64,000 bases of DNA from Schizophyllum amplum (taxonomy: Eukaryota > Basidiomycota > Agaricomycetes > Agaricales > Schizophyllaceae). The notes under the pieces were generated by a model that saw nothing but the letters and a program-made list of their open reading frames with translations, had not been told where the DNA came from and did not search any database. Shown here in pieces: positions 45,544 through 56,534 of the stretch. The position numbers and the translations under genes are program-made. Each line of letters starts with the position of its first letter. The first letter of the stretch is position 1. The DNA is taken from the NCBI GenBank assembly GCA_007026445.1, contig VDMD01000008.1, forward strand, positions 868,001 to 932,000, given 5' to 3'.

Positions 45544-46625
45544 AGCCTGCGTGCAATTCAGGGGCCTCGCGAAGCACGCAACGCCTCAGTCTCTGCGCCC
45601 GTGGTTGAGGTCAAGACTCAAGAGGCGAGAGCACGTGGCTGTTCAACTTGAAGATGCCGTCGAAAGCACACCTGCACGTGCGTCCAAACGAGGTAAAGTG
45701 TCAAAGCGAATCAAAAGCTGCGGCCGGAGCTCGCGTGTCGCCCCGTAATCAGTCCGGAAAGTAAATGTGATATTCTTTTTACTCGTAAAATTGGGTAGCT
45801 ACCGTAGGGCACGGACAAACGAAGTCCCTGCAAAGCTGCTGGGAAAGTCCAGGGGAAGTCCCTCAATTTTCCTTCTCACTCTTCAGCTGGGCCTATTTCA
45901 TGACTCAAATAAATTTTATTGACCTATGTAACACTCTATGTATCTTACAAGAATAAAAGCCAGCCATATTATAGAAGGGGCGACTTGCAGAGGGATGGTG
46001 TGTGGGTATAGGGGATAAGGCCTAGGGTCCGCGCCGTCGGGGTCGTGATGGTGACCCCAGCAGTCCGTCGTGGGCTACGGGCGTTGGGTGGCCACGTCAT
46101 CTGCGAATGAGCGGCGCTGTCAATAAGGGCGAGCGCGCGCCAGGCTAGCAAGGCGCGGGAGCCCCCTCGACGCGTCGGGTGACATCCTGGAGCCGACGGT
46201 AAGCGGGGGCGGGCTTTGTAGAGCACGCCCACGCACCTTGAAGATGCCTATGGGCGACGTCCGCCGACGGGGGGCGGGCTACCGCAGGGCTGAGGCCCGT
46301 CGCAAACGGCGACGGCGGGTGCAGCGGTGGTGGTCGCGGTCAAGAAGGTCACGAGACTCCGTTGACGCTCCCAGTGCCCAAATTATCGACAAAATAACAG
46401 ATAGAAAAAAGAAATTGAAGACTTTCCGGAGGCGCGGGGAGCTTCCCCATTTGGACGCACGTGCAGGTGTGCTTTTGACAAAGACTTCAACTTGACGCGT
46501 GCTGACAAAGAGTTGAACAGCCACGTGTCACAGCATCAGTCATCAATTCGGCAGTCTCGCTGTGTCTTGAACCTTCCCCAGCACGACGCGTATGCGCTGC
46601 TAAGGACGCGTAAGCGCCCGAGCCT
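45544..46625. other. Spacer with inverted-repeat element
   Basis: Gene-free stretch between the histidine phosphatase and the AN1 gene, mostly occupied by the inverted-repeat structure listed next. Small Arg-rich frames inside it are composition artefacts. Confidence 0.5.
45632..46527. mobile_element. Inverted-repeat element of ~0.9 kb, possible MITE
   Basis: The two arms, 45,632-45,693 and 46,445-46,527, are reverse complements of each other. Both begin CACGTGGCTGTTCAACT and share a perfect 26 nt core (45,663-45,688 against 46,450-46,475) with the sequence AAAGCACACCTGCACGTGCG at its start. The right arm has an extra ~21 nt. Each arm carries a CACGTG palindrome (E-box/bHLH core). I found no target-site duplication at these ends, so the true ends may lie slightly elsewhere or the flanks have decayed. 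No transposase frame lies inside. The right arm ends about 100 bp before the TATA box of the AN1 gene, so it may act as a promoter element. Confidence 0.6.
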
Positions 46626-46632
46626 TATATAA
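46626..46632 (+). promoter_or_regulatory. TATA box of the AN1 zinc-finger gene
   Basis: TATATAA within CCTTATATAAGG (itself a palindrome), 56 bp before the ATG at 46689. Confidence 0.6.
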
Positions 46633-46688
46633 GGACCCTCTTGGCAGACCGCTCGTTACTTATCTTCTTGCTTTCCTCCATCACCATC

Positions 46689-47955
46689 ATGTCCTCCTCC
46701 GAGCACCGCGCACGCGACGAGCAGCTGCTGTCTGTCGGCAAGCAGTGTCACCACGAGACATGCCACCTCGTCGACTTCCTCCCCTTCAAGTGCCAGCACT
46801 GCACGGAAGCCTTCTGCCAGGAGCACTTTCTCCCCAACGCGCATGCGTGCCCCAAGTACGACGAGACCAAGCACAACCGCGTCGCGCCTAGCTGTACGTC
46901 TATCCTTCTCCGCGCACGTCTGACAGCGAGCTGACCGCAACTTAGGCCCGATGTGCAACGTCCCCGTCGCCATCAGGCCCGGACAGGACCCCAATGTGCG
47001 CATGGAGCAGCATCTCGAGCGCGAGTGCTCCGCCATGACCGGCGTCGCGCCGAAGAAGTCGGGCCCCGTCTGCGAGAAGGTGCGTTGTGGGAAGGTCCTG
47101 GTATCCCCCATCCGCTGCGATGTGCGTATACTGTCTCCTGTGTAGCTGGCGAAGGTACTGATGGCAGCTGTAGAGATGCCGCAAGCAGTTCTGCCCTTCG
47201 CACCGGTTCCCCTCCGATCACACATGCACGCCTCAAGCACCTACCACAACCGCCCGCCTCGGCAGTGAGACTAAGCAGCTGGCCGGCGCGGCGCGTGGCG
47301 CTATGAAGAACGCCATGCATTCCGCCAACAGGCCCAGCCCTCGCACGGAACCCGCCTCCAGTAAAGCGCCCGACTTGTCGAAGCTGAAGCTGCAGAACCC
47401 CGTCAAGGCAGTCAAGGTTGACCGGTGAGTTCAACGCTGCTTCTCGGATTGCGGGATATCTCATGGACGCAGTAGCTCGCCCACTCTCACCTCGCCCAAC
47501 CTCGTCACGACGACCTCGGTCACTTCTACGCCTTCACCCACGACCTCTGCCACCTCATGCGCCATACAATCCGCGGCTGCGGATGCTCGCAAACGCAATC
47601 CCTACGTCCCGCCACCCTTGTTTGCTTTCTGATCATCCTTCTGTTGTATCGTTATGGACTTCCTTTCCCATTGTATTGTTATCAACCACACTATATCCTA
47701 TCGCCTCAACCTATGGCATCTAATTACATACATCAACTCTTCCTTCCTTCAGACGTGCTCGAGCCGAGCGCGCCAGCAAGGTCAAAGCCATGAAGGCGCG
47801 CGAAGCCAAAGGGGTGAGTCGATTCTTATGCGCTACCGGCTTCTTGAGGCTGACCATTCTTGTTTAAGCTGCTGTCAGAAGAGGAGAAACTCATACTCGC
47901 GGCTGAGCAAGCCCAGTTATCCAGCGAGAAGTCGGGCGACTGCTGTATAATGTAG
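46689..47955 (+). CDS. AN1-type zinc finger protein with CaaX box (ZFAND2/AIRAPL-Cuz1-like)
   Basis: Proteasome/Cdc48-associated protein family that responds to arsenite and proteotoxic stress. Finger 1 is C(HHET)C...CQHCTEAFCQEHFLPNAHAC; finger 2 is CEKVRCGKVLVSPIRCD then CRKQFCPSHRFPSDHTC across an intron. Introns lie at about 46,894-46,945, 47,120-47,173, 47,425-47,474, 47.6-47.76 kb and 47,813-47,868. After a Thr/Ser/Pro linker comes a helical stretch (LLSEEEKLILAAEQAQLSSE) that resembles a degenerate ubiquitin-interacting motif. The protein ends SGDCCIM; CCIM fits a CaaX prenylation box, as known for vertebrate AIRAPL, which is anchored to the ER. The stop is at 47953-47955. Membrane anchoring here is inference. 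Confidence 0.85.
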
Positions 47956-48043
47956 AGTCCTCTCGCGCTCCTTCTATTATACCCCCTCGCTACCCTGCTA
48001 ATACTACGGTTGACGTTTATAATGCCCTGCTCTAGTTTTGTGG

Positions 48044-49282
48044 CTAGTGAGATGTGTTCAAGGCCCTCGACATGCGCTCAGCGGCGTCGTGTGAGAAGGC
48101 TATGTCCGCGAAACTGGTCCCTTCAGCAAGATGCTCCTCCGCCCGCGCCATAATCTTCTTCTCGTATTCCTCAAGAGCGGTCCCGAGGTCGGTCCCTCCA
48201 GCCACAATTCTCTTGATAGCAGCCGCCAGATCCATGGCATCGGCCAGCGCCATGTTGACACCAGCCCCGGAAAAGGGCGTCATGACATGCGCCGCGTCGC
48301 CCAGCAGGGTCACACCCTTGGTGCGAGGCCACGAATGCGACGGAGGAAAGCTGAAGATTTTCCGTAACACGATATCGGCCCCCTCGCATGCACGCACGAT
48401 GTCGAGGATATCCGGCGCCCACCCCGCGTAGTGCTCGAGCAGCGCGTCACGCACCGCCACCGTTCCCCGCGACAGCACGTCGCGCGCGAACACGTCCGCA
48501 TCTTCTTCCGACCCCCGCCTGGCGAAGTAGACGCGCAGGATGCCTCCGCCGTTGCGCTGCGGGAGTAGGACCTTGCCGTCCCCGAGGACGAACGCGGAGC
48601 CTTGCCCGACGAGGTTGCCGACCGCTGGCCAGCGGGTGTCCACGTTGGGGATGGCTGCGTCGACGAAGAAGTATCCGGTGTAGCCAGGGAGGGCGCCGGT
48701 CAGAGCGGAAGCGCGGACTTTGGACCATGCGCCGTCGGCGCCGACGACGAGGTCAGCGGCCTCCGTATGCCCATCACGGAAGGTGAGTGCGTGTCCCCCT
48801 CCAAGCGCAGGTGCCACACTCTCGAGGGTGCGCCCCCACTGTGCGGTGTTTGGCAGGAGAGAGCTGAGCAGAATATCACGCAGGTCCTTTCTGAAGATGT
48901 CATCAATGCCTGCACATACACGCAACGCTAAGCAGAGACCACCATACCTATCAATCTCTGGCCGCGCGTCCTTGTGGTCTGGTCCCACAACATCCTTGTC
49001 GTCGAGCAGGAGGTTGGCATACTTGTCCAATATTCGCGTCTGTTGCCCCTCGAAGCGGGCGTGTTTGAGGAATTGATTGTACAAGCCCGCTTCACGCACG
49101 GCCAGAAGTCCATCCTCCTGGTGCAAGTCGAGCGAGCCGCCCTGTGGGCGAGCTGTCACAGAGGCGTCTCTCTCGTAGATGGTCGGACGGAGGCCCTGCA
49201 CCTGGAGGAGGCGGACGAGGGCGAGACCGCCAGGGCCTGCGCCGACGATGGCGATGCGGATTCCCGCACCGATCCTGTTCAT
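48044..49282 (-). CDS. FAD-dependent monooxygenase (TetX-like), copy 1
   Basis: Group A flavoprotein hydroxylase that uses NAD(P)H and O2. The start at 49282 reads MNRIGAGIRIAIVGAGPGGLAL, with the GxGxxG FAD motif. It continues through PQGGSLDLHQEDGLLAVREAG and LKHARFEGQQTRILDK. The DG motif GADGAWSKVRASALTGALPG and the FAD-binding GDAAHVMTPFSGAGVNMALA are present. The overall pattern matches TetX/2-polyprenyl-6-methoxyphenol hydroxylase-type enzymes. One intron (about 48,889-48,948) follows ARPEIDR, exactly as in copy 2. The stop is at 48044. A TATATATA box lies at 49,340. Substrate is unknown: a phenolic, antibiotic or other xenobiotic is plausible. Tandem copy 2 lies 400 bp upstream and two exporters further on. 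Confidence 0.87.
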   Translation of the reverse strand: MNRIGAGIRIAIVGAGPGGLALVRLLQVQGLRPTIYERDASVTARPQGGSLDLHQEDGLLAVREAGLYNQFLKHARFEGQQTRILDKYANLLLDDKDVVGPDHKDARPEIDRYGGLCLALRVCAGIDDIFRKDLRDILLSSLLPNTAQWGRTLESVAPALGGGHALTFRDGHTEAADLVVGADGAWSKVRASALTGALPGYTGYFFVDAAIPNVDTRWPAVGNLVGQGSAFVLGDGKVLLPQRNGGGILRVYFARRGSEEDADVFARDVLSRGTVAVRDALLEHYAGWAPDILDIVRACEGADIVLRKIFSFPPSHSWPRTKGVTLLGDAAHVMTPFSGAGVNMALADAMDLAAAIKRIVAGGTDLGTALEEYEKKIMARAEEHLAEGTSFADIAFSHDAAERMSRALNTSH

Positions 49283-49688
49283 AGTGAACGTTTGGTGGTA
49301 GATGAAGGGGAACAGAGCGCATGGGTTGTCTGATAGGTGTATATATATCTGAGGGAGGATGCCAGGACTTCTCGGACGGTGCACTATACCAGTGAACACG
49401 CAAACGTGATGTCAATTTGAGCCGCGGACCAGGGGACCCGCGGGCATTGTCACCATCTTTATCCTGCTGCCAGCGGCGCGCACCGTTATGAAGTTGGTTT
49501 CCACAATATATTTGTTGAAGATGACTTTTACCTCAAGGAGGCAATGACATCTCGCTCGCGCTCGGCAGAAGTACAAAAGGGTCTAATTTTCAATGTCAGA
49601 GAAGTGATATACGATGTGGATCCGGACGTGCAGATAGGCATGTATCAGGAAGGTATCTCTCGAACCCGCTGATATGTTCATCCAGACA
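49283..49688. other. Promoter region of monooxygenase copy 1
   Basis: About 400 bp between the tandem monooxygenase genes. It holds a TATATATA core at 49,340-49,347, 58 bp upstream of the start (reading leftward), and the 3' UTR of copy 2. No frame of interest. Confidence 0.55.
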
Positions 49689-50936
49689 CTAATGTTCGTG
49701 GTGTGAAAGCATAATTTCCGTGAAAACCTTCGCCGCATTGTCCACGAAACAGACCTCCATGTTCCGGTTCGACTCGACCAGGTTCTCCTTCGCCCGCGCC
49801 ATCATATTTTGCTCGTACTTCTTCAACGCGTCCCCGGCGGCCGCCCCGCCGGTCAACATCTCATGTATGGCAGCAGCCAAGTCCAGCGCGTCGGCGAGCG
49901 CAAGATTGACGCCGACGCCAGAGAACGGCGACATGACATGCGCCGCGTCGCCCAGCAGCGTAACGCTGGGATTAGGCGCCCACGCGTGCGAGACGGGGAG
50001 CGCGAAGATCTTGCGCACAGCGACGTCGGCGCCGTCGCAGGCGCGTACGATATCGAGGACTCCGGGCGCCCAGTCTGCATAGAGTGCCAACAGCGCATCA
50101 CGCACGGCCCCTGTGCCCCGCGGCAGTATGTCGCGGGTGAACGTATCAGCCTCCGCTCCCGTCTGCTGCAAGGCGAAATAGACGCGCAGAATTCCGCCGT
50201 TGTTGCGCTGGGGGATTATGGCCTTGTTGTCCGAGAGGATGAAGGCGGTGCCCTGTCCGACGAGGTCTGCGACGGCCGGGTGACGTGTGTCGATGTCTGG
50301 GATGGCGGCGTCGACGAAGAAGGTGCCGGTGTATTCGGGGAGAGCGGGGGTGAGTGCGGAAGCTCGTACTTTGGACCATGCGCCATCGGCGCCGATGACG
50401 ATGTCCGCCACCTCGGTACGACCGTCGCGAAAGACGAGTGTGTGTCCGCCCTCCGGCGAAGGGGCCACGGCCTCAAGCGTACGTCCCCATTGTATGGTCT
50501 CTGGAGCAAGATATTTGAGGAGAATATCGCGTAAAGAGACTCTGAGAAGGTCGTTAGCACGAATGGTCAGATAATCATAAGTGTGTCACGAGCAAGCATA
50601 CCTGTCGATTTCTGGCCTTGCGCGCTCATCACCCGGCGCATGATACTCTTCGTCCTTCTCGTCGTACAGAAAAGCAGCGTGTTTGTCGATAATACGCGTT
50701 TGCTGTCCCTCAAAACGTGCGTGTTTGAGGAACTCCTCGTAGAGGCCCGCCGTACGCATAGCCAAGAGGCCGTCTTCCGGATGCAGGTCAAGTGAGCCGC
50801 CCTGTGAGCGTGAGGTCGCAGATGCGTCGCTCTCATAGATGGTCGAATGGATGTCGTACGCATGCTGGAGGATACGGGCAAGCGCAAGTCCTCCGGGACC
50901 AGCGCCGATGATAGCAATGCGAGTATCGGTCTTCAT
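49689..50936 (-). CDS. FAD-dependent monooxygenase (TetX-like), copy 2
   Basis: Tandem paralogue of the gene at 48.0-49.3 kb with the same exon layout. The start at 50936 reads MKTDTRIAIIGAGPGGLALARIL. Shared blocks include SQGGSLDLHPEDGLLAMR, LKHARFEGQQTRIIDK, GADGAWSKVRASALTPALPE, YFALQQTGAEADTFTRDI and GDAAHVMSPFSGVGVNLALA. The intron (about 50,540-50,602) again follows ARPEIDR. The protein ends EIMLSHHEH. Both copies keep every FAD motif, so both should be active; differences cluster in the C-terminal half and the middle loop, which may change substrate range. It has a TATATATA box at 51,003 and is divergent from exporter copy 1. Confidence 0.87.
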
Positions 50937-51477
50937 TGATTGGAGGTGAGAGCAGAGGGGACTCGGAGTTGCTGTGTGGTCAAGTCCATCCCATCCTGGC
51001 CGTATATATACCTTGCCATGCATCGGAACATGTCAAGAGTATTTGGCATATCCTTGACTTTGAACATCGCTCGTTTAGCAAGAATAGAGATGGTGGGTGA
51101 GGCGGGGTTGTAGTCCACGGCTTGGGTCGGCCAGTCTCCGGATTACGCCTTTCTGCTGACGCAACGCAATTCTATTGTGACTTGTCTGACCAGAAAGGGA
51201 AGTCCTGAAGGCGCTTCGGCGTTCTCCGGCCGCAACATCTCCACCTCCTCCTTGCATCTTGAAGTGACTCGAACTCGCCCTCTGACTGGCTTGGAGTCCA
51301 GGTACCCAGGACTATCGATGACTTGCATCTGACACACATCTCGCCGGTCGTGTGCAGGACGTATGTAATCTCAGCGCTCGCTTCTGATTGATTTGCACCC
51401 TTGCGGGGCGCCATTGGCGGTCCGATTGCGAGTCAAGAACCCTGAATCATGCCACATTCACCTTGCTCACGGTCATC
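50937..51477. promoter_or_regulatory. Divergent promoter between monooxygenase copy 2 and MFS copy 1
   Basis: 541 bp between two start codons on opposite strands. TATATATA at 51,003-51,010 serves the monooxygenase side, 67 bp from its ATG. No clear TATA box is seen for the exporter side. The shared region would let one regulator switch on the enzyme and the exporter together (inference). Confidence 0.55.
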
Positions 51478-53494
51478 ATGTCTGCCGCAACGAAGGATGT
51501 GAGCCCAGTGCAAGAGCAGACAGCTGCTGCCTCTCAGGAAGTGAGAAAACCGGAGGACATGAACTCGCGTTATACGCGCAACGAGACACGCTTCATTGCA
51601 CTTCTCGTAGCGATTGCTTGGTTCTTCAGGCAAGTTTGCTTTCATAGCTTCAGTACGAGGCTGATACCTGCGAAGCCCATTTCCAGGTAATGTTTTCAAG
51701 AGCGTACGAGCGCGCACGCGACTGAAGAGCTCGTCCGTTCGCAGCGAATATCTACTTCCCATCTATCCCTACGCTCACAGGGATATTCCATAAATCAACA
51801 TCGTCGTTGAATCTGACTGTCACTGTCTATCTGATCTTTCAAGGCATCTGTACGCATACCGTCCACTGGCTCTCGTGATTCATTGATTGTCCCGACAGCG
51901 CCTGTAGTCTGGGGTCCAGTGTCTGACTTCTACGGTCGTCGACCGACGTATATAATCTGCCTTTCTATTCTTGTCTTATCGTCCCTCGGTCTCGCTCTCG
52001 TACCGACAAATGCCTTCTGGTTGCTGCTGCTGCTTCGATGCGTTCAATCGGCAGGATGCTCAAGCACAACTGCTCTAGGTATGCAGACATCCGTTATTCG
52101 ACATAATCATGCTCATCACGTCATAGGTGCGGGTACGATAGGTGATATAACATCGAGGAAAGACCGCGGCGGATATCTCTTTGCCTCCAACATTGGATCC
52201 CAGGTTGGTGCAATTCCACCGCTAAGCCTATGTCCCTGCTGAAGAACCTTTTCAGCTGGCGCCGGTCATTGGACCTGTGCTGGGCGGCGCATTGGCTGAC
52301 GGCCTCGGATGGAGATCTATCTTCTGGTTCCTCTGCATACTTGCGGGATGCTGCTTGTCCCTCATTATCACGTCAGGCCTCTCACTTGGACCTGTATACG
52401 TTTACAGGCTCTGACAACATTGCAGATTCTTTCCCGAAACCCGCGCCTCTGTCGATACGCACCGCACAAAGCTCACAAAGCTCATCTACTTGCCGCTGAT
52501 CCATGTCATCGGTCGCTCGCGCCGAAACATACACACCGCACCGGACCTAGCGGTTACCTCAGCACCAGCACTCGCCTCAGGACCCGCACTCGCCACTTCT
52601 GCTCATAAACCACCGGAAGCACCCAAACATACAGGCATCCGCAACCCCCTCCCCCTCTTCCTCAACCCTGCCGTGTCCCTCGCGCTTACCTTTACCGCAA
52701 TCGTCTACGCCGTGTGGTACTGCGTGACCGCCACAAACTCCACCGCATACGCTGCCAAGTATCCCTTCCTAACTGAGACACATGTCGGGCTATGCTACCT
52801 GCCCCTCGGCGCGGGCATGCTTGTGAGCAGCCTGGTGCAGGGAAGGATTCTGGATGCGCAGTATCGGCGCATGCATGACAAATGGGTTGCGCGGAGGGAG
52901 CTGGAGGCGGAAAAGGGCGCAGAGGCGGGCAAGGGTGCGTCGGGCGGCGAGCTGGAGTTCCCCGTCGAACGGGCGCGCCTGCGGCTTATGCCATACCAGA
53001 TGGCAATATTTGCGGCGACCGTCATCGGTTGGGGATGGGCCGTGCAGGCGGGCGTTCATCTCGCAGTGCCGCTTGTCTTGCAGCTGCCTAGTGCGTGAAA
53101 TTTGATCTTGCCGTGTACTAGAGGGGATACATATTTTATTTGACAGTGGGCTACACGTACAACTCGGTGCTGAACACAACGACGACGCTCATGATCGACA
53201 TCGAGCACGAACAGAGCTCGAGTGTGACCGCCTGTGTACGTTAAGCACTCTCTCCTCTGCTACTTACCGTTGACACCACGCGCTGAACGTTCCTTGCAGA
53301 CGAACCTTGCGCGCTGCAGCCTTGCGGCTATCTTGACCGCCGTCATTGACTATACCATCAAGGCCCTTGGCTATGGGTGGACCTTCGTCATTCTCGGCGG
53401 CGTCGCGGCGCTCATGATCCCTCTCGTCTACGTGGAGATGATCATGGGCCCGCGATGGAGGGCGCGTCGTGCAGCAAAGAAGGCGATTGCGTAG
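51478..53494 (+). CDS. MFS drug:H+ antiporter (DHA1 family), copy 1
   Basis: Twelve-helix major-facilitator exporter. The ATG at 51478 opens a soluble tail ([15 protein letters not shown]). TM1 starts at [16 protein letters not shown] and continues after an intron with [38 protein letters not shown] (across an intron) contains the MFS motif A signature D-F-x-GRR. Motif C-like [16 protein letters not shown] comes next. A long cytoplasmic loop ([14 protein letters not shown] end) and helices up to [20 protein letters not shown] follow. The tail is [16 protein letters not shown], with the stop at 53494. About eight introns, all at the same places as in copy 2. Its closest relatives in layout are DHA1 multidrug exporters (Flr1/Tpo type). 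It is the tandem partner of copy 2 and divergent from a TetX-like monooxygenase. Confidence 0.86.
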
Positions 53495-54311
53495 ATGGCT
53501 GACGATTGGCTTTGCTGCGCTAGAAAGAAGACGTCTGGGGCCACCTCCGAGAGATTCAAGCGAATTGCGAGGCCTCATATGTGGCGACGGCGGGGGTGGC
53601 AGGTGACCTCTCCAAACGCTCAATTTCGGTCACAGCAGCGTATATCTGCATGATGATGCAGGTGGCTCACACGTCGTGGGGGTTATTTGACGATTGGTTT
53701 GCCCATTTCTCTTGGTGCGTGCCGCTGGCGTGCCAGGTGCGTGCTTTGGAGGGTGGCAGCCGCACGGGCATGTTTTGACGCCGACTCGTTGGAGCCGTTG
53801 GCCTCAGTGGATAGTAGATATTTGAATCTAGATGCAACATCTTTTGCATTGCTTGGACGATGTCGTTACCTAGTATATAGTCCTTGGGCAGTCTCAAGGT
53901 AGATGGCTGTGTTACGTTATGTCACTTACGTACACATCTACTTATGATCTGAGACTCAGAGACGGAAAAGGAAGGTCTTGTTTAGGCCACGTGTTAATGT
54001 TTCGGTCCGAGCCGCGAGCGCCTGTTCCCCGCAGTCACTGAACATTTGCTGAACATCATCACCCGCCTCACTCTACGCCAGCGAGTCCTCATATAGCTAT
54101 CAGTCCGCTGTTAGTCCATCTACCACGAAGTTCATGTTCTATCGAACACTACACGTTGACTACACGACCTCGGAAAAACGACCGCGATGATGATGAATCA
54201 TTCAGGCGTAATCTTTTATCCGCGCCTGTCTCGCGCTCGCATCCGACGCCGTTCGGGTTCCGATGGGTTCTGCAAAGCCATATATATGGCGTCTCTTCGT
54301 TCACGATCATC
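53495..54311. other. Spacer between the two MFS genes
   Basis: About 820 bp holding the copy 1 3' UTR and the copy 2 promoter. At 54,277-54,290 the 14 nt palindrome GCCATATATATGGC lies only 21 bp before ATG 54312. If it is a TATA box, transcription would begin almost at that ATG; if it is an operator-like dyad, the TATA element is further up (CATATAGC near 54,092) and the frame could start at ATG 54,156, adding 52 residues. Confidence 0.5.
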
Positions 54312-56296
54312 ATGAACGACACGATAGAGGACGACCGACGTACGCTAGAGGACGGCCGACGCACGCTGAATGACTTGACCGTGTCTGCAGACGCAGAGGT
54401 CAAGGCGAAGGAAGTTGAATTGGGAAAAGAGGAGCAGCCGACATCGTTCACGCGCAACGAAATATGGTTCATCGTAGGCGTTGTGGCGATAGCTGGCTTG
54501 TTCAGGTGCGTCGATCGTTTCTGGCCCGAGTGTATCGAGAGACTGACGGTCCCCGAAGTCCCCTCCCAGGTATGCGAATGCATGTGGCGCGCATGCACCT
54601 CACTGATCACACATCTCAGCCAACATATACTTCCCCGCCATCCCCACCCTTACCGGTGTATTCCACGAGTCAACGTCTAAGCTCAACTTGACTATCACCG
54701 TGTACTTGGTTTTCCAAGGCATATGTGCGTTGAATCCAACTCCTCAGCGGCCGCAATGCATGACTGACTTCAACGCCCATAGCGCCTATGGTATGGGGGC
54801 CTATCTCTGATTTCTATGGTCGTCGGCCGACATACCTCATCTGTCTCGTGATTCTGGTGCTCTCGTGTCTCGGCCTTGCGCTGGTACCCGCCAACGCGTT
54901 CTGGCTATTGTTAGTACTTCGCTGCTTTCAGGCAGCCGGATGCGCCAGCACCATCGCCCTAGGTTTGTTCTGCCTGCCAACAATTTGCTCCAGTACGCTA
55001 ATATGAAGCAGGGGCGGGCGTGATAGGCGACATCTCCACTAGAAAAGATCGTGGCGGCTACTTTGGTGCTTTCAACCTTGGACCTCAAGTGAGTTTGCGT
55101 GCCATTATCCTGCTACAAAATGCTTATGGAGCGCAGATGGCACCCGTAATAGGGCCTGTTCTAGGTGGTGCACTAGCCCAGGGTCTTGGCTGGAGATCCA
55201 TTTTCTGGTTCCTCTGTATATTCTCTGGATGCTGCTTGATCTTCGTCTTGCTGTGAGTATTCTCTATCAGGCTATGTTTTTACGCTGACAATACCACAGT
55301 TTCTTACCGGAAACCCATCACTCGATTGAGGCGGGCGGAAGCAGACTTTCAAAGCTCGTCTACTCGCCGGTGATCCGCGTCGTAGGCCGGTCGGAACAGT
55401 CTACACTCCCGAAAGCTACACAACACCCCAAGACAAGCGACGGCACACCAGCACCAGCGCCCAAGCGCAAGCACATCCGCAATCCCTTGCCCCTCTTCCT
55501 CAACCCCTCTGTCTCGCTCGCCCTCGTCTTCACCGCCATCATCTACGCCGTGTGGTACTGCGTCACCGCGACGATCTCCAGCGCGTTTGCGGTGAAGTAC
55601 CCGTTCTTGAGCGAGACCGACATCGGCCTGTGCTATCTGCCCATTGGCTCGGGCATGCTCATCAGCAGCGCGGTGCATGGGCGCGTACTGGATGCCGAGT
55701 ATCGGCGGTTTCAGCGGCGATGGATTGCGGACGGAGAGGGCGATAGAGAGAAAGGCGTCTCGGGAGAGCGGGACTTCCCCATCGAGCGCGCGCGCATGCG
55801 GTTGTTGCCTCTGCACGTCGTGGTCTTTGTCGCAAGCGTCATCGGCTGGGGCTGGTGCGTACAGGCCGGCGTGCACCTTTCCGGCCCGCTCATCTTGCAG
55901 CTACCGAGTATGTGACATCCTCCTCTATTACCTGAGCGTGCGCTGAACTTCTCTTACAGTTGGCTATACCTTCAACGCCGTTTTGAACACGACAATGACG
56001 CTCATGATCGACATAGAGCACGCCCAGAGCTCCAGTGTAACAGCTTGCGTACGTCTATCTCTTCCCTCGAGGTCCCCCGTCCTTGCTGACCATATTCTCA
56101 GACGAACCTTGCCCGCTGTGGCCTCGCCGCTGTGATGACCGCCGTCATTGACTACATCACCGACGCCCTTGGCTATGGCTGGACATACGTCCTTTTAGGC
56201 GGAATCGCCGCGCTTATGATTCCCTTGATTTATGTAGAGATGATCATGAGCCCACGATGGAGGGCACGACGGGCTGCGAGGCAAGCGCACGCGTAG
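54312..56296 (+). CDS. MFS drug:H+ antiporter (DHA1 family), copy 2
   Basis: Tandem paralogue of the exporter at 51.5-53.5 kb. I chose ATG 54312 (MNDTIEDDRRTLEDGRRTLN) because the ATCATCATG context and position match the copy 1 start; an in-frame ATG at 54156 would add 52 residues. An acidic tail with an R-T-L-E-D-like direct repeat precedes [37 protein letters not shown] holds motif A, and [16 protein letters not shown] corresponds to motif C. Later helices include NPSVSLALVFTAIIYAVWYC and GYGWTYVLLGGIAALMIPLI. The tail is [16 protein letters not shown], with the stop at 56294-56296. Intron positions equal those of copy 1. No disabling change is visible. Its role in export of a small molecule alongside the two monooxygenases is inference. 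Confidence 0.86.
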
Positions 56297-56534
56297 AAAA
56301 TCTCCGTTTGCATCCAAGTCCTATCTCAATCAACATCCTAGTAGAGTACTTATCAGCATCCCTAACTTGTAGCCATAGCAAGAGACGATCGTCCATATAA
56401 TAGAGACTCATTATCGTCGTCATGCAGTTCCCCTAAAAGCCTTATAGAACTTGGCAGAACAGTGACCGGCAATTGCCGGCGGATTCAATTTATCTTCGCA
56501 CGGTTCGGGGTCTCCAGATCCCTCATCGATTCCA

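Noticed and set aside
46238..46495. Arg-rich frame inside the inverted-repeat element as a transposase remnant
   Set aside because: No DDE-type or zinc-finger motif; the arginines come from GC-rich repetitive codons.
48044..56296. Secondary-metabolite biosynthetic cluster
   Set aside because: No polyketide synthase, NRPS, terpene cyclase or transferase backbone gene is in or next to the run; detoxification fits better.
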